In this document: positions 17,959 through 27,125 of the stretch, in pieces
How the letters are laid out: the number at the start of each line of letters is the position of its first letter
Numbering within the stretch: the stretch's first letter is position 1
Origin: Gammaproteobacteria bacterium
Lineage (GTDB): Bacteria > Pseudomonadota > Gammaproteobacteria > UWMA-0217
Reading direction: 5' to 3'
Assembly: GCA_027081275.1 (NCBI GenBank)
Contig: JALWKV010000225.1
Coordinates: forward strand, 1-36,899
DNA: 36,899 bases
Made by a program: the position numbers and the translations under genes
The notes under the pieces: model-generated
Databases searched by the model: none
What the model saw: only the letters and a program-made list of their open reading frames with translations
Told to the model about the DNA's origin: nothing

Positions 17959-19025
17959 TGCAAAACAACGATATAGAGAAACAGCTTCAGGAGCAGGTGA
18001 AAGATGCCGCGGCGGCCGGCGAGCCGCTGCGCATTCGCGGCGGCGACAGCCGCGCCTTCCTCGGTCGCGCGGTGGTCGCGCCACGCATGCTCGACACCCG
18101 CGATCACAGCGGCATCGTCCTCTACGAGCCGTCGGAGCTGGCCATCACCGTGCGCGGCGGCACGCCGCTGCGGGCCTTGATCGATGCACTCGCGGCGGAG
18201 CATCAGGAACTGCCGTTCGAACCGCCGAGCTTCGGCGATGAATCGACCATCGGCGGCGCCGTCGCCTCCGGCCTGGCCGGACCGCGACGACCCTGGAACG
18301 GCGCGGTGCGCGACGCGCTGCTCGGCGTCAAGCTCGTCAACGGCAAGGGCGAGGTGCTGCAGTTCGGCGGACAGGTGATGAAGAACGTGGCCGGCTACGA
18401 CCTGTCGCGGCCGATGGCCGGCGCCCACGGCACGCTCGGGCTGCTGCTGGAGGTTTCCCTCAAGCTCAAGCCGCTGCCGCCGGCCAGCGTCACGCTGGTC
18501 CGCGAAGAGGAGAAGCACGCCGCGCTGGAGACGATGCGCCGGCTCTACCAGCGGCCGGGCAACCTGAGCGGCGTCGCCTGGATCGATGGCCTGCTCCATC
18601 TGCGGCTGGAAGGCTATCCCGAGGCGATCGAGGCCCGCGCCGCCGAGCTGGGCGGCGAACGGCTCGACGACGCCGATGGCTTCTGGCGATCGCTCAACGA
18701 TCAGACGCATCCCTTCTTCTCCGGAGACAAGCCGCTGTGGCGCCTCGTCGTCAAGCCCGCCAGCGGCGACATCGACCCGCCGGGCGAGGAGCTGATCGAC
18801 TGGATCGGCGGCCAGCGCTGGATTCGCAGCGACGAGATTCCCCTGGCGCTGCGCCGGCTTGCCGCCAGCCACGGCGGCCATGCCACCCGGTTTCGCGGCG
18901 CCACCGAGATCGATTCGCCGTTCCATCCGCTGGAGCCGGGACTGATGGCGCTGCACCGCAACCTGAAGCGGGCGCTCGATCCACAGGGGCTGTTCAATCC
19001 CGGCCGGATGTACGAGGGGCTCTGA
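17958..19025 (+). CDS. glcE: Glycolate oxidase subunit GlcE
   Basis: GlcE is the second flavin-binding subunit, shorter than GlcD. The 355-residue protein has a degenerate FAD_binding_4 domain: PLRIRGGDSRAFLG near the start, TIGGAVASGLAGPRRPW (about 97-113) and KNVAGYDLSRPMAGAHGTLG (about 141-160). The C-terminus ends NPGRMYEGL. The start ATG overlaps the glcD stop (TAATG). It is required with GlcD and GlcF for activity in E. coli. Confidence 0.95.
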   Translation: MQNNDIEKQLQEQVKDAAAAGEPLRIRGGDSRAFLGRAVVAPRMLDTRDHSGIVLYEPSELAITVRGGTPLRALIDALAAEHQELPFEPPSFGDESTIGGAVASGLAGPRRPWNGAVRDALLGVKLVNGKGEVLQFGGQVMKNVAGYDLSRPMAGAHGTLGLLLEVSLKLKPLPPASVTLVREEEKHAALETMRRLYQRPGNLSGVAWIDGLLHLRLEGYPEAIEARAAELGGERLDDADGFWRSLNDQTHPFFSGDKPLWRLVVKPASGDIDPPGEELIDWIGGQRWIRSDEIPLALRRLAASHGGHATRFRGATEIDSPFHPLEPGLMALHRNLKRALDPQGLFNPGRMYEGL

Positions 19026-19027
19026 CC

Positions 19028-20248
19028 ATGCAGACCAGACTGCCGCCGCAACTGCTCGACACACCACTGGGCCGCAAGGCCGACGCCATCCTGCGCGCCT
19101 GCGTCCACTGCGGTTTCTGCAACGCCACCTGCCCCACCTACCAGCTGCTCGGCGACGAGCTGGACGGGCCGCGCGGACGCATCTACCAGATCAAGCAGAT
19201 GCTGGAGGGGGAACCGGTCTCAGCGAAAACCCGGCTGCATCTGGACCGCTGTCTGACCTGCCGCAACTGCGAGACCACCTGCCCCTCCGGCGTGCGCTAC
19301 CACGAACTGCTGGACATCGGCCGCGAGCTGATCGAAGAGAAGGCGCCGCGCCCACTGGCGGAACGGGTGAAGCGGCACGCGCTGCTGACGCTGCTGCCGA
19401 ATACCGACCGCTTCGCCAGAACGATGAAGCTGGCCAGGCTGGCCGCGCCGCTGCTGCCAGAGGCGCTGCGCCGCAAGCTGCCGGAGGAGACGGCAATCCA
19501 GCCGCTGCCGCAACCGGCCAGCCATCCGCGCAAGATGCTGCTGCTCGACGGCTGCGTCCAGCCGGTGCTGAAGGGAGGGATCAACCGCCACCTCGTCACC
19601 ATTCTCGACCGGCTCGGCATCGAGACCATCATCGCGCCCGAGTCCGGCTGCTGCGGCGCAATGGCCCAGCACATGGGCGACAGCAAGCTGGCAAAACGGC
19701 AGATGCGGGCCAATATCGACGCCTGGTGGCCGCATATCGAGGCCGGCGCCGAGGCGATCATCTCCACTGCCAGTGGCTGCGGCCTGATGCTGAAGGAGTA
19801 TGCCGACCTGCTCGCCGACGACCCGCGCTATGCCGAGCAGGCTGCCCGCGTCTCAGCGCTGGCAAGGGATGTGGTCGAAGTGCTGGAGCGGGAAGACCTG
19901 GCCCCCTTTCGCGCGGCGATGCCGACGACGGTCGCCTTCCATCCCCCCTGCACGCTCCAGCACGGACAGAAGCTGGCAGGGCGCGTCGAGGCGCTGCTGA
20001 GCTCCCTCGGCTTTCGGCTGACGCCGATCCGCGACAGCCACCTTTGCTGCGGCTCCGCCGGCACCTACTCGCTGTTCCAGCCGGAGATCGCGACCAGACT
20101 GCGCGACAACAAGCTGGAGAATCTAGAATCCGCCACGCCGCAGTACATCGCCACCGCCAACATCGGCTGTCAGGAACATCTGCAGGGCGGCACCGACACG
20201 CCAGTGGTCCACTGGATCGAGTTGCTGGGGACAGTACCAGGAGCGTAG
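19028..20248 (+). CDS. glcF: Glycolate oxidase iron-sulfur subunit GlcF
   Basis: GlcF passes electrons from the flavin subunits to the quinone pool. The 406-residue length matches E. coli (407). Two 4Fe-4S ferredoxin motifs lie near the N-terminus: CVHCGFCNATCP (about 22-33) and CLTCRNCETTCP (about 75-86). Two CCG cysteine-rich domains follow, with SGCCGAMAQH and HLCCGSAGTY. It starts 2 bases after the glcE stop. Confidence 0.96.
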   Translation: MQTRLPPQLLDTPLGRKADAILRACVHCGFCNATCPTYQLLGDELDGPRGRIYQIKQMLEGEPVSAKTRLHLDRCLTCRNCETTCPSGVRYHELLDIGRELIEEKAPRPLAERVKRHALLTLLPNTDRFARTMKLARLAAPLLPEALRRKLPEETAIQPLPQPASHPRKMLLLDGCVQPVLKGGINRHLVTILDRLGIETIIAPESGCCGAMAQHMGDSKLAKRQMRANIDAWWPHIEAGAEAIISTASGCGLMLKEYADLLADDPRYAEQAARVSALARDVVEVLEREDLAPFRAAMPTTVAFHPPCTLQHGQKLAGRVEALLSSLGFRLTPIRDSHLCCGSAGTYSLFQPEIATRLRDNKLENLESATPQYIATANIGCQEHLQGGTDTPVVHWIELLGTVPGA

Positions 20249-20280
20249 AATCCGGCCGCCTCGAACCACGGCCATCGCCC

Positions 20281-20817
20281 ATGTTACGCAAAGCACTCTA
20301 CAACTTCAGTGCCCGGCTCCCCTGCCGCCTGATCCACACGCGGGACAAGCGCTATCTGGAACGCTACTACCTGGGCCGGTTCCTTGGCCTCACGTTCTAT
20401 CTGCACCGCTTCGTCGGCAGCGACGGCGACCGCGCCCTGCACGACCATCCGTGGAAACAGGCCGGCGCCCTCTGCCTCGCCGGCGGCTACGTCGAGCGCC
20501 GCATCCGCTGGTTCAACCCCGAGACCGGCTACGACACCTACGAAAGGAAGATTCGCCCCGGCCGCTTAAACCTCATCCGCGCCGCCGTCTTCCACCAGAT
20601 CGTCTCCACCGAGCCCGATACCTGGACACTGTTCTTCCACACCCCCAAGATCAAGGAGTGGGGCTTCATGGAGATCGTCACCCGCAAGGACGGCGACGGC
20701 GTCGAGCGCACCCAGCCGCACTACTACGGCGACCTCGACGGCCAGAGCCACAGGCGCTGGTGGGAAGTGGTGCCGAAGGGCGCGGAGTGCGACCGGGCGC
20801 CGTTGCTGACGCGGTAA
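20281..20817 (+). CDS. Cupin-like hypothetical protein
   Basis: The protein has 178 residues. A cupin-type metal site is suggested by His54 and His56 in ALHDHPWKQ, Glu72 in GGYVERR, and His105 in AAVFHQIVS, on a predominantly beta pattern. Aromatic residues are frequent (YYLGRFLGLTFYLHRF). No signal peptide is seen. It begins 32 bases after glcF and may be co-transcribed, but no functional link to glycolate oxidation is evident. The substrate and enzymatic nature are unknown. It converges on the antiporter gene with a 9-bp gap. Confidence 0.75.
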   Translation: MLRKALYNFSARLPCRLIHTRDKRYLERYYLGRFLGLTFYLHRFVGSDGDRALHDHPWKQAGALCLAGGYVERRIRWFNPETGYDTYERKIRPGRLNLIRAAVFHQIVSTEPDTWTLFFHTPKIKEWGFMEIVTRKDGDGVERTQPHYYGDLDGQSHRRWWEVVPKGAECDRAPLLTR

Positions 20818-20826
20818 CGCCAGCGC

Positions 20827-22785
20827 TCACCCCCTCAAGCGCCGCTCGGCCGCATCCAGCCCGTCGACCTTACCCTTGAGCACAAGGATGTCACCGGCTT
20901 TCAGGAAGGTATCCATCTTGTGGCCCGGGACGCGGATGCCGCCGCGCATGATGTGCTCCAGCTCGGCATCGGCGCGTTCGATGCCGACTTCACGCGGCGT
21001 GTGGCCAACGGCGAAATCCCCCTCCCTGATGATCACGCTGCGGCGGTGCATGTCGTGGCTCGCCGTCTCGCTGTCATCGTCGCCGGCGTGGAAGAAGGCC
21101 AGCAGCGGCGCGTACTCCTCGGCGCGGATGTCGTTGACCAGCGTCTCGATGGCATCGGCCGGCACGTCGAGCAGTGCGAGCAGTTGCGCGGCGAACGTCA
21201 GGCTGGTCTCCAGCCCTTCGGGAAAGACCTCGGCGCCGGTGGCGCGCAGTTCCTCAGCGTGGCACGCGTTGCGGCAGCGCAGCAGCACCGGCAGACCCTG
21301 CCGCAGAAAGCGGGCATGGCGCGCAACGCGAATCTCCTGTTCCGGCTCATCGAAGGTGACGGCCACGGCGCGAGCCCGTTCCAGTCCGGCGGCTGCCAGC
21401 ACGCCGCTGTTGGTGGCGTCGCCGAAGACGACCTCCTCGCCGGCATCGGCCGCCTGCCGCACCCGTTCGATATCCAGGTCGAGCGCCAGGCTGTCGATGC
21501 CGGCATCGCGCAGCAGGATGGCGAGATTCTGACCGAGCCGCCCGTAGCCACAGATGATGACGTGGTCGGCGAACTCGTCACCGATGGCCGAGACGGCGTC
21601 ATCGGAACCCGGGGCAGGCCCCGCATCCGGCGCAAGCCGGGCGGCGACGGCGCCATTGTAGCGCACCAGAAACGGCGCCAGCACCATCGACAGCACCATC
21701 GCGGTCAGCAGCACCTGTGCCGGCTGCTGCGGCAGCAGACCAAGACTCAGCCCCAGCGACAGCAACAGCAGACCGAACTCGCCTGCCTCCGACAGGCTGA
21801 CGCCGGCGCGCCAGGCAGCGTTGGCACCCAGCCCGAAGGCGCGCGCCAGCGCGGCGATGACGCCCAGCTTGAGCAGCAGCAGACCGACGAGAATGACGGC
21901 GACCCAGTGCGGCAGCTGCCAAAGCACGCGCGGGTCGAGCTGCATGCCGATGGTGGCGAAGAACAGGCCCAGCATCAGATCGCGGAACGGCCGGATATCG
22001 GCCTCCATCTGGTGGCGAAATTCCGACTCCCCGAGCACCATGCCGGCCAGGAAAGCCCCCAGCGCCGGCGACAGCTCCAGCGCGTGCGCCATCGCCGCCA
22101 TGCTGGCGACGACCAGCAGCGCCGCAAGCATGAACATCTCCAGCGAACGGGTACCAGCCACCCAGCGCAGCAGCGGGTGCAGCAGTTTCTCGCCCAGCGT
22201 CATCATCACGATGAACAGCACCGCCGCCTTCAGCATCGGCAGCGCCAGCGCCATGGCCAGGCCGCCCTCGGCACCGGCCAGCGCGGGAATGATCGCCAGC
22301 AGCGGCACCGCGGCCATGTCCTGCGCCAGCAGAATGCCGACGGCCGCCTGACCGTGCGATGCGCCCAGTTCCATCTGCTCCCCGAGCTGCTTCAGCGCGA
22401 TGGCGGTGGAGGACATCGCCAGCGCCGCGCCGATGACGAAGGCGGCCTGCGGCGTCAGCCCCGTCCACCATGCGATGGCGGCGAACAGCACCATCGTGAC
22501 GGCGATCTGTGCGCCGCCCAGCCCGAGCACCAGCCGTTTCGCCGCCAGCAGTTTCGGCAGCGAGAATTCGAGCCCGATGGTGAACATCAGCAGCACGACA
22601 CCGACCTCGGCGAGAAAACGCGTCTCGGGCGAATCCGGCAGCCAGCCGAGCAGATGCGGCCCCGCCACCAGCCCGGCGGCGAGGTAGCCGAGAATCGGCG
22701 GTACGCCGAAGCGCACGCACAGCGCCACCAACGCCGCGCCCAGCGCCAGCAGGATGAAAATCACTTCGAGCAGATTGTGTTCCAT
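20827..22785 (-). CDS. Kef-type (CPA2) cation:proton antiporter with TrkA-N and TrkA-C domains
   Basis: The protein has 652 residues. An N-terminal membrane domain of about 12 helices (1-385) has the CPA2 signatures PPILGYLAAGLVAGP (about 29-43) and ALAMSSTAIALKQL (about 121-134). A cytosolic Rossmann TrkA-N domain begins near 408 with VIICGYGRLGQN. A TrkA-C domain covers about 570-650. This architecture matches KefB/KefC/YbaL potassium efflux systems. No KefF/KefG-like quinone reductase gene is adjacent, so glutathione gating cannot be inferred. The transported ion is unproven. Confidence 0.93.
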   Translation of the reverse strand: MEHNLLEVIFILLALGAALVALCVRFGVPPILGYLAAGLVAGPHLLGWLPDSPETRFLAEVGVVLLMFTIGLEFSLPKLLAAKRLVLGLGGAQIAVTMVLFAAIAWWTGLTPQAAFVIGAALAMSSTAIALKQLGEQMELGASHGQAAVGILLAQDMAAVPLLAIIPALAGAEGGLAMALALPMLKAAVLFIVMMTLGEKLLHPLLRWVAGTRSLEMFMLAALLVVASMAAMAHALELSPALGAFLAGMVLGESEFRHQMEADIRPFRDLMLGLFFATIGMQLDPRVLWQLPHWVAVILVGLLLLKLGVIAALARAFGLGANAAWRAGVSLSEAGEFGLLLLSLGLSLGLLPQQPAQVLLTAMVLSMVLAPFLVRYNGAVAARLAPDAGPAPGSDDAVSAIGDEFADHVIICGYGRLGQNLAILLRDAGIDSLALDLDIERVRQAADAGEEVVFGDATNSGVLAAAGLERARAVAVTFDEPEQEIRVARHARFLRQGLPVLLRCRNACHAEELRATGAEVFPEGLETSLTFAAQLLALLDVPADAIETLVNDIRAEEYAPLLAFFHAGDDDSETASHDMHRRSVIIREGDFAVGHTPREVGIERADAELEHIMRGGIRVPGHKMDTFLKAGDILVLKGKVDGLDAAERRLRG

Positions 22786-22897
22786 GGTGTTTCCTTGTTA
22801 CCGGTTCCGCTGCGGATGTCGGTGCCGCCTTCGTTATCGTTGGCAAAGAGATCCGGATGAATTCGGGCAATACAGGGGAATTTCAAGACCTTGCCCG

Positions 22898-22906
22898 TGC
22901 TATGAT
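22898..22906 (+). promoter_or_regulatory. Candidate extended -10 promoter for the Uma2 gene
   Basis: TGCTATGAT has the TGn extension and a TATGAT hexamer (5 of 6 to TATAAT), 30 bases before the ATG at 22936. No good -35 hexamer is present at 16-18 bases, which fits an extended -10 promoter. Confidence 0.4.
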
Positions 22907-22935
22907 TCCAACACCCTGACGATACCTGATGACAA

Positions 22936-23490
22936 ATGCAAGCCAAGGAAATCACCCGCCTGAGCAACGAGGAATATCTGCAAGGCGAGCTTGAAAGCGA
23001 GGTACGACACGAGTTCTATGACGGCCTGGTCTTCGCGATGGCCGGCGCGGGAGAAAAACACAATATCATTGCCGGCAACCTTTTCAGCGCATTGAGACAG
23101 AAGTCCCGTGGAACGCCGTGCCGCACCTTTATCGCCGACATGAAGCTCTACATTCCCGCGCTTAACCGCTTCTACTATCCCGACATTCTGCTTACCTGCG
23201 ACCCTGAGGACGATCACGAGTATTTCAAGCAAAACCCCTGCCTGATCGTCGAGGTACTCTCTCCCGCAACCGAGAACATCGACCGCAGGGAAAAGCTGCT
23301 CGCCTATCAGGACATCCCCTCGGTCAGGGAATACCTGATGGTCTCCCAGGACGAACATCGAATGGAGCTGTATCGCCGCAGCGGCGACCACTGGCAATAT
23401 TTCCTGCTGGACGACGAGGCCGATGTCCTGGCGCTGGAATGCATCGATCTGAAGCTGACCATGGCCGAGGTCTACGAGGACGTGCCGTAA
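22936..23490 (+). CDS. Uma2-family (DUF820) PD-(D/E)XK nuclease-like protein
   Basis: The protein has 184 residues. It begins with the family pattern EEYLQGELESEVRHEFYDG and carries the nuclease-fold acids: Glu26/Asp29, Asp83 in YYPDILLTC, Glu106 in IVEVLSP and Lys120 in RREKLLAY. Uma2 proteins are widespread, often in multiple copies, and have no clear cellular role; a restriction-like nuclease activity is predicted from fold only. The gene stands alone between the divergent antiporter and the yrbG operon. Confidence 0.9.
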   Translation: MQAKEITRLSNEEYLQGELESEVRHEFYDGLVFAMAGAGEKHNIIAGNLFSALRQKSRGTPCRTFIADMKLYIPALNRFYYPDILLTCDPEDDHEYFKQNPCLIVEVLSPATENIDRREKLLAYQDIPSVREYLMVSQDEHRMELYRRSGDHWQYFLLDDEADVLALECIDLKLTMAEVYEDVP

Positions 23491-23533
23491 CCGTTTCGCG
23501 GCGGCAAAAACATCACTCGACGGCCAAACCCGG

Positions 23534-23539
23534 TATAAT
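23534..23539 (+). promoter_or_regulatory. Candidate sigma-70 -10 element for the yrbG-kds-lpt operon
   Basis: A perfect TATAAT followed by a GC-rich discriminator lies 33 bases before the yrbG start. The -35 region at 17 bases (CATCAC) is poor, so the call rests mainly on the -10 box and its position in the 81-bp gap after the Uma2 gene. Confidence 0.45.
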
Positions 23540-23571
23540 CGCGCGCTTCCAAACCGTCGGCCCATCCATCC

Positions 23572-24543
23572 ATGCTGCTATCCATCATTGCCGTCGTCCT
23601 CGGTCTCGTCCTGCTGGTCTGGAGCTCCGACCGTTTCGTCGACGGCGCCTCGGCCATCGCCGCCAACCTCGGCCTGTCGCCGCTGATCATCGGCATCACC
23701 ATCGTCGGCATGGGCACGTCGGCCCCGGAGATGCTGGTCTCCGGAATCGCCTCCTGGCAGGGCAATCCATCGCTCGGGGTCGGCAATGCGATCGGCTCGA
23801 ACATCGCCAATATCGCGCTGATCCTCGGCGCCACGGCGCTGGTGGCGCCGGTGGTGGTCTCCTCCGGGCTGATCCGGCTGGAGCTGCCTATATTGATGAT
23901 CGGCATGCTGCTGGGGCTGCTGCTGATCCTCGACAACCACCTGAGCTTCGCCGACGGCGCCATTCTGCTGGCGTCGCTGTTCATCGTCATGGGCATCCTG
24001 ATCCGCAACGCCATGCGCGTAAAGGCCACCGACGCGCTGGTGGGCGAGCTGGCCAACGAGGTCAATGCCGAGATGCCGCTTCGCACGGCCATCATGTGGT
24101 TTCTGGTCGGCCTGATCGTGCTGCTGGCGAGCGCGCGAATGCTGGTCTGGGGCGCGGTCGAAATCGCCACGGCCATCGGCGTCAGCGATCTGGTCATCGG
24201 TCTGACCATCGTCGCCATCGGCACCAGCCTACCGGAACTGGCCGCCTCGATCGCCAGCGCGCGCAAGGGCGAATCCGATCTCGCCGTCGGCAATGTCATC
24301 GGCTCCAATCTGTTCAATCTGTTCGCCGTCATGGCGATACCGGGGCTGATCGCGCCGACGCCGCTGCCGCACCAGGTGCTCGTTCGCGACTACCCGCTGA
24401 TGCTGGCGCTGACGGCGGCGCTGTTCTTCATGGCCTTCCGCTTCCGGGCCAGCACCAGCGAGCGGCGCATCCACTGGTTCGAAGGCATCGCCCTGCTTGC
24501 GGTATTCTTCGGCTATCAGGCCTGGCTGTTTCTCGACCCATGA
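23572..24543 (+). CDS. yrbG: Calcium/sodium antiporter YrbG (CaCA family)
   Basis: The protein has 323 residues with about 10 predicted membrane helices in two inverted halves. Each half carries the alpha-repeat signature: GMGTSAPEMLVSGIAS with GNAIGSNIANIALI, and AIGTSLPELAASIAS with GNVIGSNLFNLFAV. These repeats form the ion site in Na+/Ca2+ exchangers. E. coli YrbG is the named relative, although its physiological ion is poorly defined. The gene leads the LPS operon and its stop overlaps the kdsD start by 4 bases. Confidence 0.93.
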   Translation: MLLSIIAVVLGLVLLVWSSDRFVDGASAIAANLGLSPLIIGITIVGMGTSAPEMLVSGIASWQGNPSLGVGNAIGSNIANIALILGATALVAPVVVSSGLIRLELPILMIGMLLGLLLILDNHLSFADGAILLASLFIVMGILIRNAMRVKATDALVGELANEVNAEMPLRTAIMWFLVGLIVLLASARMLVWGAVEIATAIGVSDLVIGLTIVAIGTSLPELAASIASARKGESDLAVGNVIGSNLFNLFAVMAIPGLIAPTPLPHQVLVRDYPLMLALTAALFFMAFRFRASTSERRIHWFEGIALLAVFFGYQAWLFLDP

Positions 24544-25517
24544 CACTGCCCCGACAACAACTGCTGACGCTGGCGCAAGAGGTGCTCGACACCGAGGCGC
24601 AGGCTATTCTTGCGCTCAAGGGCCGCATCGACGGCGCCTTCGCCGATGCCTGCGAACGCCTCTACGACTGCCGCGGCCGCATCGTCGTCACCGGCATGGG
24701 CAAGTCGGGCCATATCGGCGGCAAAATCGCGGCGACGCTGGCCAGCACCGGCTCGCCGGCCTTCTTCGTCCACCCCGGCGAGGCCAGCCACGGCGATCTC
24801 GGCATGATCACCGCCGACGATGTCGTCATCGCCATCTCCAACTCCGGCTCGACCAGCGAGATCCTCGAGATCGTGCCGATCATCCGCCGTCTCGACGTGC
24901 CGCTAATCGCGATGACCGGCAGTGCCGCGTCGCCGCTGGGGCAACTGGCCGACATCCACCTCGACATCTCGGTGGAGAAGGAGGCCTGCCCGCTCAATCT
25001 GGCTCCCACCTCCAGCACCACGGTGACGCTGGCGCTGGGCGACGCGCTGGCCGTGAGCCTGCTGAAGATCCGCGGCTTCACCGCCGAGGACTTCGCCCGC
25101 TCCCATCCCGGCGGCAAACTGGGCCGGCGGCTGCTGCTGAGCGTCGGCGATGTCATGCACAAGGAGGCGGACATTCCCAGCGTCCGCCCCGGCACACCGC
25201 TGACCGAGGCGCTGATGGAGATGACGGCCAAGAGCCTCGGCTGCACCACTGTCACCGACGGGGACGGACGGCTCATCGGCATCTACACCGATGGCGACCT
25301 GCGCCGCACGCTGGACCGGCAGGTGGACCTGCGCCAACTGACGATCGACTCGGAGATGACCAGCCCCTGTCGCAGCATCACCGCCGATGCGCTGGCGGTG
25401 GACGCGCTCAACATGATGGAGCGGCACAACATCAACGCCTTGCCGGTCGTCGATGGCGAAGGCAAGGTGATCGGCGCGCTGAACATGCTCGACCTGCTGC
25501 GCGCCGGCGTGGTCTGA
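24540..25517 (+). CDS. kdsD: D-arabinose-5-phosphate isomerase KdsD
   Basis: KdsD converts ribulose-5-phosphate to arabinose-5-phosphate, the first step of Kdo synthesis for LPS. The 325-residue protein has an SIS isomerase domain (about 30-175) with VTGMGKSGHIGGKIA and SHGDLGMI, then two CBS domains (about 205-325). The length matches E. coli KdsD (328). The ATGA overlap with yrbG sets the start. kdsC follows after 51 bp. Confidence 0.96.
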   Translation: MTLPRQQLLTLAQEVLDTEAQAILALKGRIDGAFADACERLYDCRGRIVVTGMGKSGHIGGKIAATLASTGSPAFFVHPGEASHGDLGMITADDVVIAISNSGSTSEILEIVPIIRRLDVPLIAMTGSAASPLGQLADIHLDISVEKEACPLNLAPTSSTTVTLALGDALAVSLLKIRGFTAEDFARSHPGGKLGRRLLLSVGDVMHKEADIPSVRPGTPLTEALMEMTAKSLGCTTVTDGDGRLIGIYTDGDLRRTLDRQVDLRQLTIDSEMTSPCRSITADALAVDALNMMERHNINALPVVDGEGKVIGALNMLDLLRAGVV

Positions 25518-25568
25518 AAAACTCCCCTCGACGCGCTTCATATCAACCAGCCAAACAGGGAAAGACTC

Positions 25569-26090
25569 ATGGAACAACTCAACGAAACAGCGAGGAAAAT
25601 AGAACTGGTGATCTTCGACGTCGATGGCGTCCTCACCGACGGCTCGCTGTTCATTGGCGATGACGGCCAGGAGTACAAGGCCTTCAACTCGAAGGACGGC
25701 CACGGCATCCGCATGCTGCAGGAGTGCGGCGTCGGCGCCGCCATCCTGACCGGACGCCAGTCGGAGGTGGTCAGGCACCGCACCCGCGATCTCGGCATCG
25801 AGCTGGTGATGCAGGGATACCGCGACAAGCGCCCCGCCTTCGAGGCGTTGCTGAAGGAAACCGGGCTGACGCCGGAGGTGATCGCCTATGTCGGCGACGA
25901 TGTGGTGGATCTGCCGGTGATGAAGCAGGTGGGGCTCGCCATCGCCGTGGCCGACGCCCACCCGATGGTGCTGGAACACGCCGACTGGGTGACGCGCGCC
26001 GCCGGCGGCCGCGGCGCCGCCCGCGATGTCTGCGAGTTTCTGATGCGGGCGCGGGGCGTGCTCGACGAAAAACTGGCTTCCTACCTCTGA
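25569..26090 (+). CDS. kdsC: Kdo-8-phosphate phosphatase KdsC
   Basis: KdsC hydrolyses Kdo-8-phosphate to Kdo. The 173-residue protein is a capless (C0) HAD phosphatase with Asp17 and Asp19 in IFDVDGVLTDG, AILTGRQSEV as motif II, and YVGDDVVDLPVM as motif III/IV. C0 members form tetramers. The gene lies between kdsD and lptC, as in E. coli. Confidence 0.96.
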   Translation: MEQLNETARKIELVIFDVDGVLTDGSLFIGDDGQEYKAFNSKDGHGIRMLQECGVGAAILTGRQSEVVRHRTRDLGIELVMQGYRDKRPAFEALLKETGLTPEVIAYVGDDVVDLPVMKQVGLAIAVADAHPMVLEHADWVTRAAGGRGAARDVCEFLMRARGVLDEKLASYL

Positions 26091-26107
26091 CCACCCACTG
26101 ACCGCCG

Positions 26108-26650
26108 ATGTCCCGCTTCCACCTCTTTCTGCTCGCCATTCTCGCCGCCGTGGTGGTCGCCTGGCTGGCCACCGGCGAGCAGTCGGAGGAGGAAGCCGAA
26201 ACGCCGCTGGCGATCGAGGACGACTACTACCTCGACGATTTCGAAATGACGGTCTTCGATCACGATGGCCGCATGACCCACCGCGTCTCCGGGCGAAACC
26301 TGCGGCAACTGAGTACCAGCCACGACTTCGAGATGGCGGCGCCCCGCTTCGTGCTGTCGAGCGATGCGGGCCACTGGAATATCGACGCCCGCTCGGGCTG
26401 GATGGACGCCGCGATGACGCAAGCGAAGCTGCGCGGCCAGATCAGCGCGGTCGGCCAGACCGCCAACGACCGGCTGCTGCTGACGACCTCCGATCTCGAC
26501 ATCGACCTGGCCGGAAAGCGGGCCTCCACCGATGCGCTGGTCAGCATCACCCAGGGCGACAACCGTTTGCGCGGCGAGGCGCTGACGGCTAACCTTCAGA
26601 CTCACCGGCTGCGCCTGCACCACAATATCGAAGGTTACTATGTCCCGTAG
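26108..26650 (+). CDS. lptC: LPS export protein LptC
   Basis: LptC is a bitopic inner-membrane protein that receives LPS from LptB2FG and hands it to LptA. The 180-residue protein has one N-terminal membrane helix (about 4-22), then a periplasmic beta-jellyroll with repeated strands (for example DDFEMTVFDHDGRMTHRVSG). It overlaps lptA by 11 bases. Confidence 0.92.
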   Translation: MSRFHLFLLAILAAVVVAWLATGEQSEEEAETPLAIEDDYYLDDFEMTVFDHDGRMTHRVSGRNLRQLSTSHDFEMAAPRFVLSSDAGHWNIDARSGWMDAAMTQAKLRGQISAVGQTANDRLLLTTSDLDIDLAGKRASTDALVSITQGDNRLRGEALTANLQTHRLRLHHNIEGYYVP

Positions 26651-27125
26651 ATTCAGATGCTTGCAAGCGCTTCTTGTGGCGCTTTCACTGGCAACGACAG
26701 CCGCGTCGGCGGCGCAGGGCGAGCCGGTGAAGATCTCCGCCGATACCCTCGAACTCGACCAGAAGCAGCAGTCGACCACCTACAGCGGCAACGTGCTGCT
26801 GACCCAGGGCGAGATGCGCTTGACCGCCGACTCGCTGACCGTCTTCGTCAAAGACGGCAAGCTGGGACGCATCGAGGCGCGCGGCAACCCGGCCCGCTTC
26901 GACAGTCGACTCAAGGATGGCACGCCGGTCAGCGGCGAAGCGGCGGAAATCCGCTTCGACAGCGCCGCCGGACTGCTCGAGCTGATCGGCGACGGCAGGC
27001 TGACCCAGGGACAGAACCGGATCGAGAACGACCATATCGAATACGATCTCAGCCGCGGCAACCTCAAGGCCGGAGGCAAGAAAGCCAGGAAGCGCGTCGA
27101 AGTGATCTTCCAGCCGAGTCAATGA
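26640..27125 (+). CDS. lptA: LPS transport periplasmic protein LptA
   Basis: LptA forms the periplasmic bridge that carries LPS to the outer membrane. The 161-residue protein has a signal peptide (about 1-25, ending ASAAQG), then the OstA/LptA jellyroll: [13 protein letters not shown] and [20 protein letters not shown] are diagnostic. The last residues are basic (KKARKRVEV). The start overlaps lptC and the stop overlaps lptB (ATGA). Confidence 0.94.
   Translation: MSRRFRCLQALLVALSLATTAASAAQGEPVKISADTLELDQKQQSTTYSGNVLLTQGEMRLTADSLTVFVKDGKLGRIEARGNPARFDSRLKDGTPVSGEAAEIRFDSAAGLLELIGDGRLTQGQNRIENDHIEYDLSRGNLKAGGKKARKRVEVIFQPSQ

Noticed and set aside
16456-18084. 542-codon frame antisense to glcD
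   Set aside because: Mirror frame of a high-GC gene; no RBS or family features.
20920-22860. 646-codon frame antisense to the antiporter
   Set aside because: Gln/Arg-rich low-complexity translation, antisense to a clear membrane protein gene.
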